From Callorhinus ursinus (taxonomy: Eukaryota; Chordata; Mammalia; Carnivora; Otariidae), in assembly GCF_003265705.1 (NCBI RefSeq), contig NW_020312859.1, forward strand, positions 3,331,190 through 3,395,189: a DNA stretch of 64,000 bases, written 5' to 3'. The notes under the pieces are model-generated. The model saw only the letters and a list, made by a program, of their open reading frames with translations, searched no databases and was not told where the DNA came from. The position numbers were made by a program, and so were the translations under genes. Shown here one piece after another: positions 1-12,950 of this stretch. How positions within the stretch are numbered: the stretch's first letter is position 1; the number at the start of each line of letters is the position of its first letter.

Positions 1-1617
1 TGAGCCACCATGCTCGCTTCTCCTCTTCTCCTCTGTTTCCCGTCTCCCTTCCACAAGCCACCAGGCGGGGAAGTACAACAGTCCCTCCCTTCCTTTTCCT
101 GGACTGTTGGGGCTTTCCCTCTAGTAGGTGCCACTGGTTCCCAAGTCGTATCCCCCTTACAAGACCAGAGCCCCCGGTCCCCAGATCTGGTGAGTGTCGG
201 CTGCTAAGGCTAACAGTGTCCCCTTCCTTGGAGACTTGCCTCTGGCAGGATCTGCCTCACCTACGAGGTTACTCTTTCTCCCTAACCACTGACATCCAGT
301 GGCCATTGACCAACTGGCATGGAGTATAAATGCCAACCTCCTTGTCTCAAGTGGGGACCAACTCAGTGATATGACTCATGCTCCAGAGCTCCTCAAGGGT
401 TAGGCTGAGGCTGGCCTCTACCTTCAGGCCCTCCCTTCCCCTCTACTTCCTCACTCCTTTCCTCCCAAGAACACCCTGCCATAAGTCACTCTCACCAGAG
501 GCCCCATCTCAGGCTCTGATTCTAGAACACCTGGCCTAAGACACTGCCCTGCACCAGATCTGCCTCTCCTTTCTCAAGATGGCACCGTCTGTCTTCCTTT
601 TCCAGAGCCATAATGGCAAACTGGATGCAGGCAAAGAGAAATCAGCATACAGATAACAGAACATGCCTTGGGAAGTGCATTGCAAATATCGCACAAAAGA
701 CGCTTTAGGGTTTTGAGCACTTTATGTCAAAACTTTTGCCAGCAGCCCTAGCATGGCCCTGGAGCTCTGCTTCTTGGAGGGAGGCCACCCACCAAACCAG
801 GGAGGTCCTGAGGCACAGATTCCATGGATCCAGTGCCCCGAGTTGAATAGCAGGGCACTGTCCCTGAGCCCTGTCTGGCCTCACCCTGGCCTTCCCAAGG
901 CAAAGTCTACTCCTTGTTACTACATTAACCACGTGGGGAACAGACACGCAATGGGAACAGATAAGAACCAGAAAGAGAAAGCATTATCTTCCGACTGGTC
1001 CGAACACCTCTTTCTCTGGCTCATCAGGAAATCCACACCCTCTCTCCCAGTCTAGCAGCTGGCCATGTCCTAGAACCTGCCTTCGGCAAAGGAAGTAGTT
1101 TCAGGGCTTGGTGCCTATGGAGACCAGGTGGAAGGCAAGGGGGGCGGGGATGGGCAGGCCCACCAGCCTGCTGCCGAGAGGGAGAAGGTGAGGCTGGTAA
1201 AAGGAGAGGGTTAAGAACCTGGCAGTCCACACAAACACCTTCCACGCTGCACTCCTTTCAATTTCTTTTCCGTGAATTTAAATGCATTCTGTCACAGTGA
1301 GTTATGTCACCCGGAGGAAATGCCCAACTCGGCGACGTTTTTAAAGATTATTTTCTAGATCACCTATCACTATCCATTTGAGGAACGATTGTTCAATCTG
1401 AAAAAATAAATTCAAAACTGTCCCCATCTAAGCAAGATGGAAAAATAACTTTCCCTATTCTTTCCTTTTCTTTCTATTTATTTATTTTTTTTAAGAAGGC
1501 TTATTTCTGAAGGACAGGTTTGAAAATCTGTTTTCACCTCGACATTCTGGCTAGATTTGAGCAGCTTGGTAAGAAGAATGTTATGCCTTGTCATATGAAT
1601 AAACAAATGATCGTACA
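1..1617. other. Intergenic stretch without recognisable gene
   Basis: Mostly unique sequence. Short open frames occur on both strands but none has a recognisable domain, splice structure or conserved look. No young SINE is present here. Confidence 0.6.
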
Positions 1618-1722
1618 GCCCGCTGTGTGACCTCAGGCAATTCATTTAACCTCTCTGAGCCTTAATCTCCTCAACTGTTAGGCTGAGGTAACAACACTGA
1701 CCGTGGTGATCAAATGAAATCA
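1618..1722 (+). repeat. MIR SINE fragment
   Basis: The core resembles MIR: TGTGTGACCTCAGGCAATTC, then the 'AACCTCTCTGAGCCT' block and a degraded continuation. Ancient mammalian repeat, called by eye. Confidence 0.6.
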
Positions 1723-1757
1723 TGTCCAGGACAGTCCTTGAATGTGAGACAGATGTA

Positions 1758-1885
1758 AGGTGTCTGTTCCATTCAACTGTCAATTCCTCAAGGGCAAGGA
1801 AGAGGGTCTGACGGATTCTGCCCTCCCAGTGGATCTCGTACAGGGCCTGGCCCACAAGAAGTGTTTAACACATGTTGGGTGCATG
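1758..1885 (+). repeat. L2-like 3' end fragment
   Basis: Contains the 'CCTCAAGGGCAAGGAAGAGGGTCTG' type of core and a 'GGGCCTGGCCCACAAGAAGTG' type of end typical of L2 3' termini. Strongly diverged. Confidence 0.45.
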
Positions 1886-2215
1886 GGTGGTTGGATGGGC
1901 AGTGGCTGGGCGGGTGGATGTCTGAACATACAAAAAGATGGATGAATAAAAGCTAATGGATGGATGGATGCAATGGTGCGCGGAAGATAGCTATCCAAAA
2001 ACACAAAAAAGCCCGCACTTGAACTGTCCTCCAATTGCCATAGCGCAAATACTCCCACCATGACCGAGTATAAGCTACCAAGACGACATCACCGAACGCA
2101 GAGTTGGAAAGACACGTGCAAAACTGGTGCGGCCATGTCTATAGAAGCAGCTCCTGTGCTCCAGTGGATGGATGGATAGATGGAAGGAAGGAGGGAGGGA
2201 GGGAAGGGAGGTGGA
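1886..2215 (+). repeat. Two GGAT-rich tetranucleotide tracts
   Basis: Tracts of (TGGA/GGAT)n occur at about 1886-1972 and again at 2163-2215, the second grading into GGAA/GGGA. The bases between are unique. Both are degenerate. Confidence 0.7.
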
Positions 2216-2474
2216 GAGAAATAAAAGAAGGGGGAGGGAGAACCACGAATAAATGTTTACTTAGAGAAGAAAATAAAAATTCTTGGGAACCAGGGAATGG
2301 CAGAGGGAGCAAAGCCAGACGAGCAGGAGACCTGGGTTCACCACCAATCACCATGGACTAGGAGACTAGGAATGAATCCACCCATTTGCTGGAGTAAATT
2401 ATTTCTTCTAAAAATGGGGGGGTGGTGAGGGAAGGGGTTCACGTAACACAGAACAATGGCCCTCAAGAGGGGGT

Positions 2475-2671
2475 GGGGCGCCTGGGTGGCTCAGTCGGTT
2501 AAGCGTCTGCCTTCGGCTCACGTCATGATCCCAGGGTCCTGGGAACGAGTCCTGCATCGGGCTCCCTGCTGAGCAGGGAGCCTGCTTTTCCCTCTCCCTC
2601 TGCCCACTGCTCCCTCTGCTTATGCTCACTCTCTCGCTGACAAATAAAATCTCTTAAAAAAAAAAAAAAAA
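2475..2671 (+). repeat. Carnivore tRNA-derived SINE
   Basis: Full element: GGGGCGCCTGGGTGGCTCAG head (A-box region), GGGTCCTGGGAACGAGTC B-box region, CT-rich middle, AATAAAATCTC and a 15-A tail. It lies between two diverged copies of a 31-bp segment (2436-2466 and 2682-2712). Confidence 0.95.
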
Positions 2672-2726
2672 GATGGGGGTGGGTTCACGTAATACAGAGC
2701 AATGGTCCTCAATTATTTTAAGAATT

Positions 2727-2742
2727 AGAAACCTTTTTTCTT
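2727..2742 (+). repeat. Target-site duplication, left copy (RPL32 retrocopy)
   Basis: The 16-bp string AGAAACCTTTTTTCTT is repeated exactly at 3265-3280, on the two sides of the RPL32 retrocopy. This is the mark of LINE-1-mediated insertion. Confidence 0.85.
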
Positions 2743-3264
<522 letters not shown>

Positions 3265-3280
3265 AGAAACCTTTTTTCTT
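3265..3280 (+). repeat. Target-site duplication, right copy (RPL32 retrocopy)
   Basis: Exact partner of the 16-bp copy at 2727-2742. Confidence 0.85.
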
Positions 3281-4764
3281 TCCACATGAAATCTTACGTG
3301 GAAGGTACAATAATAATTACAGCTGAAATTTATTAAGCATTTGCTATGTAATAAATACAATTCAAGTACATTGCACGGAATACCCCACTGAATCCCCCCA
3401 ACCAACCAGTGAGACAGATAATGTTCCTATCACCAGTTTACTGGAAGGGAGGAGGCACTTGTTCAAGGACACGTAATAAGCGTAGGTCCAGGTGATGGCA
3501 GTCCTAACCACTCTGCTCTCCTGCCTTGATACAGCAGAAGGAAAAGGGCCACCAGCTGAACTGTCCCTGGTAGGCCTTAAGCCCAGCAACTCGAGCGGCC
3601 CCACAGAAAGCCAGACCCTTGGAAAAGAAACAAGAGGAACAGGTGCTCATCCTGGTTCTGCCCCTGGCCGGCTATGTGTCCTTAGAAAAACCGCTTGCCC
3701 TCTCTGAGCCTCGGTTTTCTCATTTATAATACAAGGTGATCACTCCCTACAACTGTTATAGGTTACACATTGGGCAATTCTCATGAACGGGATCAGGAGA
3801 CCTTTGGAAAAACAGTTTGGATAAGTCATATCCCTATATGATTTATTTACCTCTAGGACAACAAGACCCATTTGATTTAAAATGAATCCATTTTGGAGCC
3901 TATCTGACATCCTTAAAACAACTGGTAGTAATCATTTCTCTAACTAAATTAAATTTTATAGGGGTGACTTTATTCTAAAGGATACTTACTTTCAAAGTCA
4001 TTTACTATTTGTAATATTTAGTTTCTGGGACTGCCTGCATGTACCATTTTACAAATGTGGGTGAAGTTACACATGTTTTGTGGGGGAAAACAACAAAGAA
4101 CAAAAAGTCGTCGACCTACTGGGTGTTAGTTACTTCCTTTGGGACTCACAGCCCTTTGAAAATCTAAAGAGAAATATGGACTCTTCTCCTCAGAGAAATG
4201 CAGACCCTTTCCAAACTCTGGATGTCACTCTGGGATGGCAGGGGATGGGAGGGCTGTCAGCCCCAGCAGCCAGGGTAAGGGAAGGTCTTAGATACAAGAA
4301 TGTCTCCAAGGTCCCAGGTAATTCTTCAGGTCCACATTTCTGTGTCTTCAGTCAATGCAGAAAAATAGCCAGAAGCCACTCAGACAGTGTCCGAGATTTT
4401 AACATGAAGAATTCTCTTATAAATAAATCTCTTAATGAAATACAAGCAATTAAGCTAAAAGTCCTATCAAATGCAGCCTGTCACTCAGCAGCCTGACACT
4501 TAATTGAATTTCTTTTTCCGTCCCCTGGCTCCTTTTCCCTGATAAACAAATTCATTCACTGCAGATCAAGTTTCCCTAACCTAGAAACCAGTGATAGTCA
4601 ATCAACTAATTGACACAACAAAGACTTCTATTTAAAAAAAAAAAAAAGTTCCCCTAATTAAAGTACAAATGAAATTGTGTAATACCCTAGTGCCTGATAT
4701 TAATTACTCTGTGGTTAACCCTCTCCCTCCTCCTCAGGGACCTGGCAGCAGACCAGGGAAAAAT
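3281..4764. other. Intergenic stretch, no gene seen
   Basis: A MIR-like core sits at about 3655-3745 (+). The remainder is AT-rich unique sequence. The open frame at 4080-4496 has no recognisable feature. Confidence 0.55.
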
Positions 4765-4915
4765 GAGGGAGTCCAGACCCAGATACAAATCCAAGTTCCA
4801 GCTTCTTCCTGAATTCGCTGTGTGACTTCAGGACGTCGCTTCCCCTCTCTGTTGTTCATGAGCTGCAACATAGGGATAGAATGAGGTGACTTCCAAAGCT
4901 CCTTCCAGTTCTCTC
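4765..4915 (+). repeat. MIR SINE fragment
   Basis: Carries the core 'GCTGTGTGACTTCAGGACG' followed by a 'CCCCTCTCTG' block, in MIR order. Confidence 0.55.
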
Positions 4916-5158
4916 TTATTTTATGATCCAGAAGACAGTCCAATGGCAGAGTCTTCTCTCTGTGGTTGCAGGTTAGCCAGAAGCCAGAAGCCTCGAACTG
5001 AAAATACAGCCCATCTTCTGTGGGCTCCTTCTGCCTCTGCCTGGTAAATGCAGCAGCCCCTGAAATGTGTACACCCCTCCCCCCACAATCCACCCACACC
5101 TTCCCAGGCACATGGCTTACACTCATATTTATACCAGGTCTCCCTATAGCACACTCCT

Positions 5159-5160
<2 letters not shown>

Positions 5161-5231
<71 letters not shown>

Positions 5232-5234
5232 ACA
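5161..5234 (+). repeat. Compound (TC)n(AC)n microsatellite
   Basis: About 23 TC units pass directly into about 13 CA units. The long open frames drawn across it on both strands are artefacts of the repeat. Confidence 0.98.
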
Positions 5235-6919
5235 TTTAGACATGCAAATGCTCTCAAAGCCTTGTGCATACCCATCTCCCCACCCCAGTGCATAAGTACA
5301 CACATACATAGCCCCAGACCCTTTTAGCGAAAAACCCCTGCAAAGAGGCCATGCACACATGCATTTACGCACTAACATGCACACACAACCATCCACAAAT
5401 GTGAGCTGGGGCTGGACAGCAGCAGGTTTCAATTTTGGCCAGGGTAGCCCCAGGGATCTCAGAAACCTGGCTACTGACATAACAGGATTTTCTAGGACTA
5501 TCTGGGTTCTAAAGTCTCCCTCATTCAACTAAGGACTGCCAAGTGCCTTCCCTGTGCCAGTCACTGTGTGGGGAGAGTAGTGAACGGACAGACACCGACA
5601 CCAGAAGCAGCTGTTCCCAGTGGCCCCAGCCCAGACTCTACAACAGGCAGTGCAGGCTCCATCTCTGGGTCCTGACACATCAAAGGGTCTAGTTTAGAGG
5701 GGGCTTTCTCATAACATCATGGTCAAGGTGGACAAGGCAGAGACACATCATGAACAAAGACAGGGACACTAGGAAGCCAGGGGTTCGGAGAAGTAGCACC
5801 ACGCAGGGGCGTGGACAGCCCAGGTCCACTGCTCACCGTCTTCAGGCTTGGGCAAGTCCCTTAACCTCTCCGAGCTTCCTCATCTGTGGGATGGCACAAT
5901 GGCTGTAGCACCAGAGAAGGACTATCCATTCATTCAACAAATAGAGACTGAGCAGCCACTCTGTGCCGGGCACTGTTCTAGGCACTGGGGGTTGATGTGA
6001 AAACAGAGGAGCTGACAAATGCCGGCTCTTGGGTCCATGTCTGCACACACTGGACACTGGCCTGGCAGGGCCCCCAGGGATGCGAGGCAGTAGAGTGAGC
6101 GGGAGGTCCCTTTAACTGAATGTCAGTGGAAGGCTGGGCTCTGGAATGAATGGGGTCCTTTGGTGCTCGGGAGCACGGGGGCCAGGAGGCAGCTGATGGA
6201 AGGATGGCAGGGGCAGAGGCCGAGGCTGGGAGGCCAGCTCAAAGGGGGTCATGGGGCACAGCTGGGGATGCAGCCCCCAGCCCCAAGCTGCATCTCCAGG
6301 TAAGAGACACTGCCTTGGCCCCCACCCCCTGCCCCCCTCCCCCATTCCAGGGCAGGGGCCTGGCTTCCCTTGCAGTTTGCGCCGCCAGGGCCAGGGTGGT
6401 GATGAGGGGCGTATTTCCCTCCCCCTCGGACAGAGCGGACGCTCTCCTCATCTCATGCTTTCTGTTGAGCTCATCTCCCTGTCTCTGTTTTCATGTTTTC
6501 CTCTCTCACGCTGGCTGTGTGGAGCACATCTCTCAGAAAATACTTGCTTTTGAAAGTTGTTGCCATAACAACCACTTCATTACACGCCAGGCCCAGTATC
6601 TCAGAAATGCAGAATCTTTCCTTAAAAGCGTGCGCTGCACATCAAAGGGGAATAGGAGCTCATTATTTTTACATTATTTTGCAGGCAAATAGATATTTTC
6701 CAATACACATTTCTTTTCTAAGTTGATTTTCTTGTTCAGTGGAAATGCACATTTCTTTCTTAACGCTTTCCTGCCTGCAGGGTTCAGGGCCTAGAAATCT
6801 AAGTTCCTCAAAGCAGGAGGGAGAAGGCATTTCTTTGCCAGGATATGCTTCCCTCGGCCCCCAATGCTGTAGCTCATGAAGGATGGTTTGCTCTAATTCA
6901 CAATTTAACTGCACCCAGA
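5235..6919. other. Intergenic stretch with old L2/MIR pieces
   Basis: L2-like 3' ends appear near 5528-5600 and 5925-6010 (the 'CTCTGTGCCGGGCACTGTTC' block) and a MIR core near 5818-5905. The GC-rich open frame at 6150-6692 shows no domain and is not called a gene. Confidence 0.5.
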
Positions 6920-6936
6920 AATTCTAGAAAAGTCAG

Positions 6937-7123
6937 TGACTCAGTCGTTAAGCGTCTGCCTTCAGCTCAGGTCATGATCCCAGGGTCCTGGGATCGAGTC
7001 CCACATCAGGCTCCCTGCTCCGCGGGAAGCCTGCTTCTCCCTCTCCCACTCCCCCTGCTTGTGCTCCCTCTCTCGCTGTCTCTCTCTCTCTGTGCTGAAA
7101 AATAAAATCTTTAAAGAAAAAAA
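6937..7123 (+). repeat. Carnivore SINE, 5'-truncated
   Basis: Starts inside the head at TGACTCAGTCGTTAAGCG and ends in AATAAAATCTTT plus A-rich tail. It is flanked by a perfect 17-bp duplication, AATTCTAGAAAAGTCAG, at 6920-6936 and 7124-7140. Confidence 0.95.
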
Positions 7124-7364
7124 AATTCTAGAAAAGTCAGAAATTCTCAGTATAGCATACATAGGCCTTCATTGGACTGATTTGGTTCAAACCAAGCTTT
7201 CACAACAAATGAAGCAAATTATTTAAGGAGCCAAATCAAAACTAAACCAAACAAAAATCTTAACCATTTGGGATGGAGATGTGTTCTAGGATTTTGTTTT
7301 CTAAACCAGAGGGCACTGTAGCATGTAATAGGTCCCTTCAGGTGAATGATTTGCCTGTGTCTCC

Positions 7365-7495
7365 CCCCCTCACTAGCATGTAAGCCCCATGACTATTGTC
7401 TGTTTGGTTTCCTGCTTGTCCCCAGCCTCTAGAACAGTGTCCGGGCCCATAGGCACTCAGTAAATATTTGCTCAATTGACCAATGAATCAATGTG
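7365..7495 (+). repeat. L2 3' end fragment
   Basis: Shows the L2 terminal pattern: 'AGCATGTAAGCCCCATGA', then 'CTAGAACAGTGTCCGGGC' and 'CTCAGTAAATATTTGCTCAA'. Confidence 0.6.
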
Positions 7496-7614
7496 CTATA
7501 AACATTACATCTTATAACAATTCTGCAAAGAAGGGCTTATCATCCCCATTGTATAGATGAAGAATTTGAGGTCCAAAAAAGTTAGTATAATAATAACAAT
7601 AATCACAATTACAC

Positions 7615-7776
7615 AGGCGCCTGGATGGTGCACAGTCAGTTGAGTGAACCACTCTTGGTTTCAGCTCAGGTCATGATCTCATGGCTGTGAGACAAGCGCA
7701 GAGTCTGCTTGGGATTCTCTCCCTCTGCCTCTCCCCCTCCCACTCATTCTTTCTCTTCTCTCAAATAAAAAAAAAA
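7615..7776 (+). repeat. Older carnivore SINE
   Basis: Diverged head AGGCGCCTGGATGGTGCACA and CT-rich body ending in TCAAATAAAA. Flanked by a 15-bp near-identical duplication (7599-7613 and 7785-7799, one mismatch). Confidence 0.85.
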
Positions 7777-7799
7777 TCAAAATCATAATCATAATTACA

Positions 7800-10700
7800 G
7801 CTAACACTTTACACTTTCTATGGGAGCATAATATGTGTACAGAAAAGGGCACACATCTCCCTGACTTCACATACTGAACAACCCTGAGGAACCAACACCT
7901 TAAATCAAGAAGCAAAACATTTGGCAGGAGGAAGGAGACCCTAACAGTAGCTTCTCAAGTGGCCTTACCACAGTCCACAGTCCACTAAGTTGCTGCACCT
8001 TTGTTTTATGTGGACTTCTGCATCTGTTCTATTTTACAACAGAAAAGGCACTCATAGCCACTACTGTGACCTCTAATATCACAGAATAATTTTGCCTGAT
8101 TTTGTGATTTCTATAGATAGAACCATACAGTGGGTCCCCTTTTGTGCCTGGCTTCTTTCCCTTATCACAATGTTTTTGAGATTCATCCACGTTGTGGCCT
8201 GTAGGTGACCATCACTTACTTATCTGCTAATAGCAGCTAATTTGTAATGAGCATTTACCATGTGCCCTGTAGATTCAGGTGATGCTCCCATCACTCACAG
8301 GTGAAGGCTTTATTATAAGCAATTTGCCCGGAGCCCCACAAACAGTGAGTGGAGAGTTGAACCCAGAACTTTATGGCCCCAAACTCCCACTGTTGTCAAG
8401 AACCTCTTTCCTGGATGACTCAAGTCTATTGCTAAGAACAGCACAGTCAGTAGTGGGCTAGGCCAGGGGCGAGTGGAGAACTTTTTGCTCCCACACTGAA
8501 TGGCCCAGCATGCTATGTCCCAGCCTCTTGTGACTGCTTTTATGTTTCTCTAGCCCCTGGCCCGGGAAGCTTTCAGCTCTTCCCGCTTGCTGGTGCCAAT
8601 GTGCTTGCCAACAACAGTCACACCAATGGCTCTTTTGTTATTTCTAATTCCCCATGACCAGGAAGCCAAAAATATTAAGGTTACTAGAATTGTGTGCAAA
8701 ACAAGAGATAATGGCTATGAACAAGGATGTGCCAGTGCATGAGTTTACAGACAATAATATCTGGATGCTGGGGACACTAACACAAGCAGGAAGGGACCCA
8801 CCCCGCCTTGTCCCCTGGCAGCCTCCTACTCCTCCGTGTGCAGCCCTGCAGACCGCCCAGCCCTGGGGAATATGGCCCTCCTCTAGGCCCCCCCACAGCC
8901 TGCCTACGCCCTCCCAGAGCACTCACTTACCTCTACTAGTCACTTGCTGGCTCCCAGTATTTTTTAACAAGAAATCAAACTTTATCACCGGCCTTAACCC
9001 TCTTGGAAAAAGCCAATTTTGTATCCATTAACCAACTCATTTCCACTTACCTATCTATATTCACGTCTACTCTCTGGACTTTCCTCCAAACCAGTTTTTA
9101 ATACCTTTCTGGTTCCTTCAGAAATTAATGGGTTAAAAAAAATCCTTGACCTGGACTTAAAAAAAAAAAAAAAAAAGAATAAATCTTCCTTTGGGGTCTC
9201 ACAGTGAGTGTGAACTCTCAGTTTTCCTGGTTTCACACTCCCCTAAATCCAGGGTCTGACACCAGAGAGTGTCTCCCTTCATGGAAAGAAGAGCCATTTG
9301 TTTGTTTTCTGACATTTTCTGCAGAAGCCCTGATGGTCGTGCTGTAAAAAAGCCACTCCACCCTGAGTCCACAGCTCACATTTGGCAACTGTGTCCCTTT
9401 CATGGATGCACACGTGTCTATTGTGAGTACAAACATAATGGTTTCCATGGTGACATGGTCACAATGACTAATTAGACAAAAGAGGGTGTTTTTCAAAGCC
9501 TTGAAAGACATCATGGATGTAATAAATGAACATCATCTTATTCAATTGATGTATTCCTTCTCATTTCTCCCTAGAAACATCAATAAATGGTCCCCAGTAA
9601 CTTGACCTCAGATTGGATTTGCACTCTTTAGCCACCCGTCAGAGCCTGCCAGATTCTCCACTGCAGGATTCTGATCCTGGCACGTGTTCCAGACGCAGCC
9701 ACAGGGCCACTCGTGCACAGCCAGCATCTCCAGACTGGGCCGCCCCACGCCTGTCCCACCCACTCCCTCTCCTGATGGCCACTAAGGAGACCAGAGACGG
9801 GCTTTGGGGACCTCATCCTATTACCCTCACCACACCAGCCTGACTCAGCCACCAGCTGCCCCACAGGGCTCTCCCTACTACCTTCATTTATTCATTTCAA
9901 GATGCTGGGTGTGACTTTTATTACTGCCCCTCCCCCAGCAAAGCTGGGGGCAGTTGAGTATTAACTGTCCCACATTCCCAAAGAAAAGCAATCCTTCTCC
10001 CCAAGGAAGTGTACCCTAGCATAATGTACTAACAAAATCTTATAAGTAAGAGAGAGAACAGCCCCAGGTATTTTTTTCCAAAGACTGTACACAAATCTGT
10101 CTCAGATAATGCTGAGAAATGAGCCCAAAAGTCACACTATGTAACAGCAAAAAGAATACCTAGATAGAAATGCCTGAGCACAAGGAAGAAACAGATGGCA
10201 ACTATGCAAACATACACTGACCAATACCCCAAGAAAAAGAATCACCCAAAGGCAAAGAATCCAGTGTAGAAGAAAACTTAATCCCAAATCCAGAAGAAAA
10301 TTTCATGTGTTGTCTGCCACAAAACTATGTAATAAGAATACAAATATTTGTACAAATTCTTTGTATTTGTATATGTAGTTTGTATAAGTTTGTATATGTA
10401 TATGTACTTGTATAAATTTGCATAAATTCTCAAGACCAAATATAACAAAAGACACGACAGCAGAGGAGAGATGTCATCAACATTTGGAAGATGAAACATG
10501 AACAGATGAGTGGTAACTGACCCAGGAAAAGGAAAAACTGAGACCTATATGTGGGGTGTGCAGGGTAAGGAACCTGCAAAGAGAAAACAGACTTGAGCCA
10601 CAGAACTCTGAATCAAGCAGGATACCACTGAAGGCTGACGTACAAGAGATGCTGAAACAGGAGTGACCAAGAGTCTATATGATGAGCATCTCGAACACCA

Positions 10701-11454
10701 GCCTCCTTTCTTGACCCTGCAAAGCCAGGAGATGATGCCTTCCACCCAGCAGAGAAAGGTGGGGAGTTTACTCCCTTGGGAAGGTTGAAGCCAGAGGCTC
10801 AAAAATAAACATCGGTCGCTGCTCATGAAGGGTATGAGGTGTTCTAATTGAGACACCAGAACGAAGTGCAAGTGCGCACACTGAACAGTGGGAGACAGAA
10901 GCCCTTTCCCTACTCAGCCCCAGAACAGGCTGGTAACCTGAGGCAGGAGGGCAAACAACTCCTCTAGCCAGAAGCACTAGCCCAACAGAAAAGACTTGGA
11001 GATATCAACATTTGAGGTCTCCTAGGGGCACACCTTGACCCCTGCCCCTTTACCCCAAATTAAAGTCCATTAGCCAGCAAGCACCTTTCACCAAACTCAC
11101 TCAGGGCCTACAGAATGTAACCCTGTTATTTAGAAATACAAACGTAAAACTAAAATAGCTTCAAGAGTTGGAAGAAGTTGGCAAGAATGAAGAAAGCCAA
11201 GAGGAGAGAGTTGATTTTCCTGGGAAGTACGATTTGACTTTTTAATCTACTTGCATCTATTCTTTTTTAAAATAGAAACTATTTTTAGAAAAAAGAAAAT
11301 AAACTTTGAGTAATAAATCTTTAGGCATTCTGGCAGAAAAAGTTAATCATCTACAAAGGAGAAGAAGCATCAGCCTGGATTCAGCTTCTACTCAGTGCTA
11401 GTCAAAGCCAGATCTTAGGAAACGGTGTTTTCGATTAAAACATGTGTGAGCCAA
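7800..11454. other. Long intergenic stretch, no gene seen
   Basis: Diverged unique sequence with possible L2/MIR traces near 8200-8330. An AT-rich GTATAAGTTTGTATATG run lies at about 10340-10420. No splice-linked or domain-bearing frame is apparent. Confidence 0.5.
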
Positions 11455-11640
11455 GGGGCGCCTGGGTGACTCAGTCAGTTAAGCGTGGGTCATGATCTCA
11501 GGGTCATGGGATCGAGCCTCACAACAGGCTCTGCCCTCAGCCCAGAGTCTGCTTGTCCCTCTCCCTCTGCTCCTCCCCCTGCTCTCACTCCCTCTCTCAA
11601 ATAAATAAAATGTTTTAAAATTTTAAATCAATCTATCAAT
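11455..11640 (+). repeat. Carnivore SINE
   Basis: Head GGGGCGCCTGGGTGACTCAG, an internally shortened body and an AAATAAATAAAATG tail. Near-duplicated flank CATGTG(TG)AG(C/A)CAAG on the two sides. Confidence 0.9.
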
Positions 11641-12070
11641 CATGTGAGACAAGATCATTCTATCCTGCATTGTTCAAATACAAAGGCAACAGGCAGACGC
11701 TCACAAACATTAGCTAAGTCACAGCGTACCTTGCCTACAAATGTTTCTTGCAAAAACTACTTAATAATAAAATCCAGCAAATGAAAAGATAAATAAAAAG
11801 TAGAAAACTCAGGGAGGGGAGGGAGACATCGTGGCAAAGGACTGAGCATGAGCAATGAATCCATCTAAAATTAGAGTTTACACCAATGTTCACATTGTAA
11901 TTTCATAGAAATACAAATGTTTTAAAACTTAGCAAGGTAAAAATATGGAGACTAGGAATGGGTGGGAGGAAGCAGAGGGTTAGTGACCTATTCCTTATTA
12001 CAAGGAGTCCACCCATCTAACCATACCAACAGGTAAGCATGTCATTTGAGAACGCATGATTCTCAGTATG

Positions 12071-12121
12071 GGGCCAGTGGCCCAATGGATAACGCGTCTG
12101 ATCACAGATCAGAAGATTCTA
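12071..12121 (+). pseudogene. tRNA-Arg(ACG)-like 5' fragment
   Basis: GGGCCAGTGGCCCAATGGAT and the following bases match tRNA-Arg-ACG from base 1 through the D arm, anticodon arm and start of the variable loop. The anticodon stem TCTGA/TCAGA is intact, but the loop reads TCACAGA, so ACG has become ACA. The T arm with its B-box and the acceptor 3' strand cannot be recognised; the sequence passes into LINE-1. It cannot be a working tRNA gene. It is either an old tRNA retrocopy or the 5' part of a chimeric retrotranscript. Confidence 0.75.
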
Positions 12122-12129
12122 AGAATACA

Positions 12130-12950
12130 TGGTTCTTCTCAGGAAAATGCAAATTAAAACCACAATGAAATGCTGCTACGTATCTATTAGAATGATCAGA
12201 TTTTGCAAATTGACAATGCTAAGTGCTGGAAAGGACACAGAGCAACTGGACCTCTTGTACATTACTGGTAGGGATGCAAAATGTTACAGCCACCTAGGAA
12301 AACAGTTTGGCAGTTTCCTATCCAGTCAACCACTTACCATACAACCTGACAATCTCACTCCCAGTGGTATTTGCCCAAGACAAAGGAAAGTTTATGTCCA
12401 CAGAAAACCCTGTATGCAGTTGTTTTGCAGCTTTACTCAAGTTGCCCCAAACTGGAAACAACCCAAGCATCCTTTAACTGGTGAGCAGACAAACTGTGGT
12501 AGATCTATACAATGGACTTAGCAATAAAAAGGAGTGAATTACCGCAACACACAGCATGGTTAATCTCAAATGCATTGTGCTAGGTGAAAAAAAAAGTCAA
12601 AAGGCTATCTTCTGTATGAATTTTGTGATTTTCTGGAAAACGTGAAACTATAGGTACAGAAAACAGATCAGTGGTTCCCAAGGTCCAGATGTGGAAGGAG
12701 GGGCTGCCCGCAAAGGGACATGAGATTTGTGTGTGTGGGGGGGGGGGTCCGCATCTTGATCACGTGACTGTAGCATTTGTCAAAACTCATAGGACTAGCT
12801 GTCCACTGCTCTGTAAAAAACGGGTTAGAGAACGAATGGAAAAGTTAGTCACAGGCTTTTCACAGACTATGACCATGTCTTTTGATCTAATGGATAATTT
12901 TACATTGCTCTCTCAAAAATTCTATCATTGGATTAATTGAAGTATTTTAT
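12130..12950 (+). repeat. Old LINE-1 3' portion
   Basis: Begins with the ORF2 C-terminal region (AGGAAAATGCAAATTAAAAC, 'CCACAATG', later 'TGCAGCTTTACTCAAGTTGC') and continues into an L1M-type 3' UTR ('GATCAGTGGTTCCCAAGG'). Many stops; inactive. It follows directly on the tRNA-like fragment in the same orientation. Confidence 0.85.

Noticed and set aside
2475..2560. tRNA genes at the heads of SINEs
   Set aside because: A- and B-box-like motifs come from the tRNA ancestry of the SINE; the acceptor stem does not close and a CT-rich body follows.
4734..5528. 264-codon open frame on the - strand
   Set aside because: It runs through the TC/CA microsatellite, giving long Cys-Val and Glu-Arg repeats; no domain or splice support.
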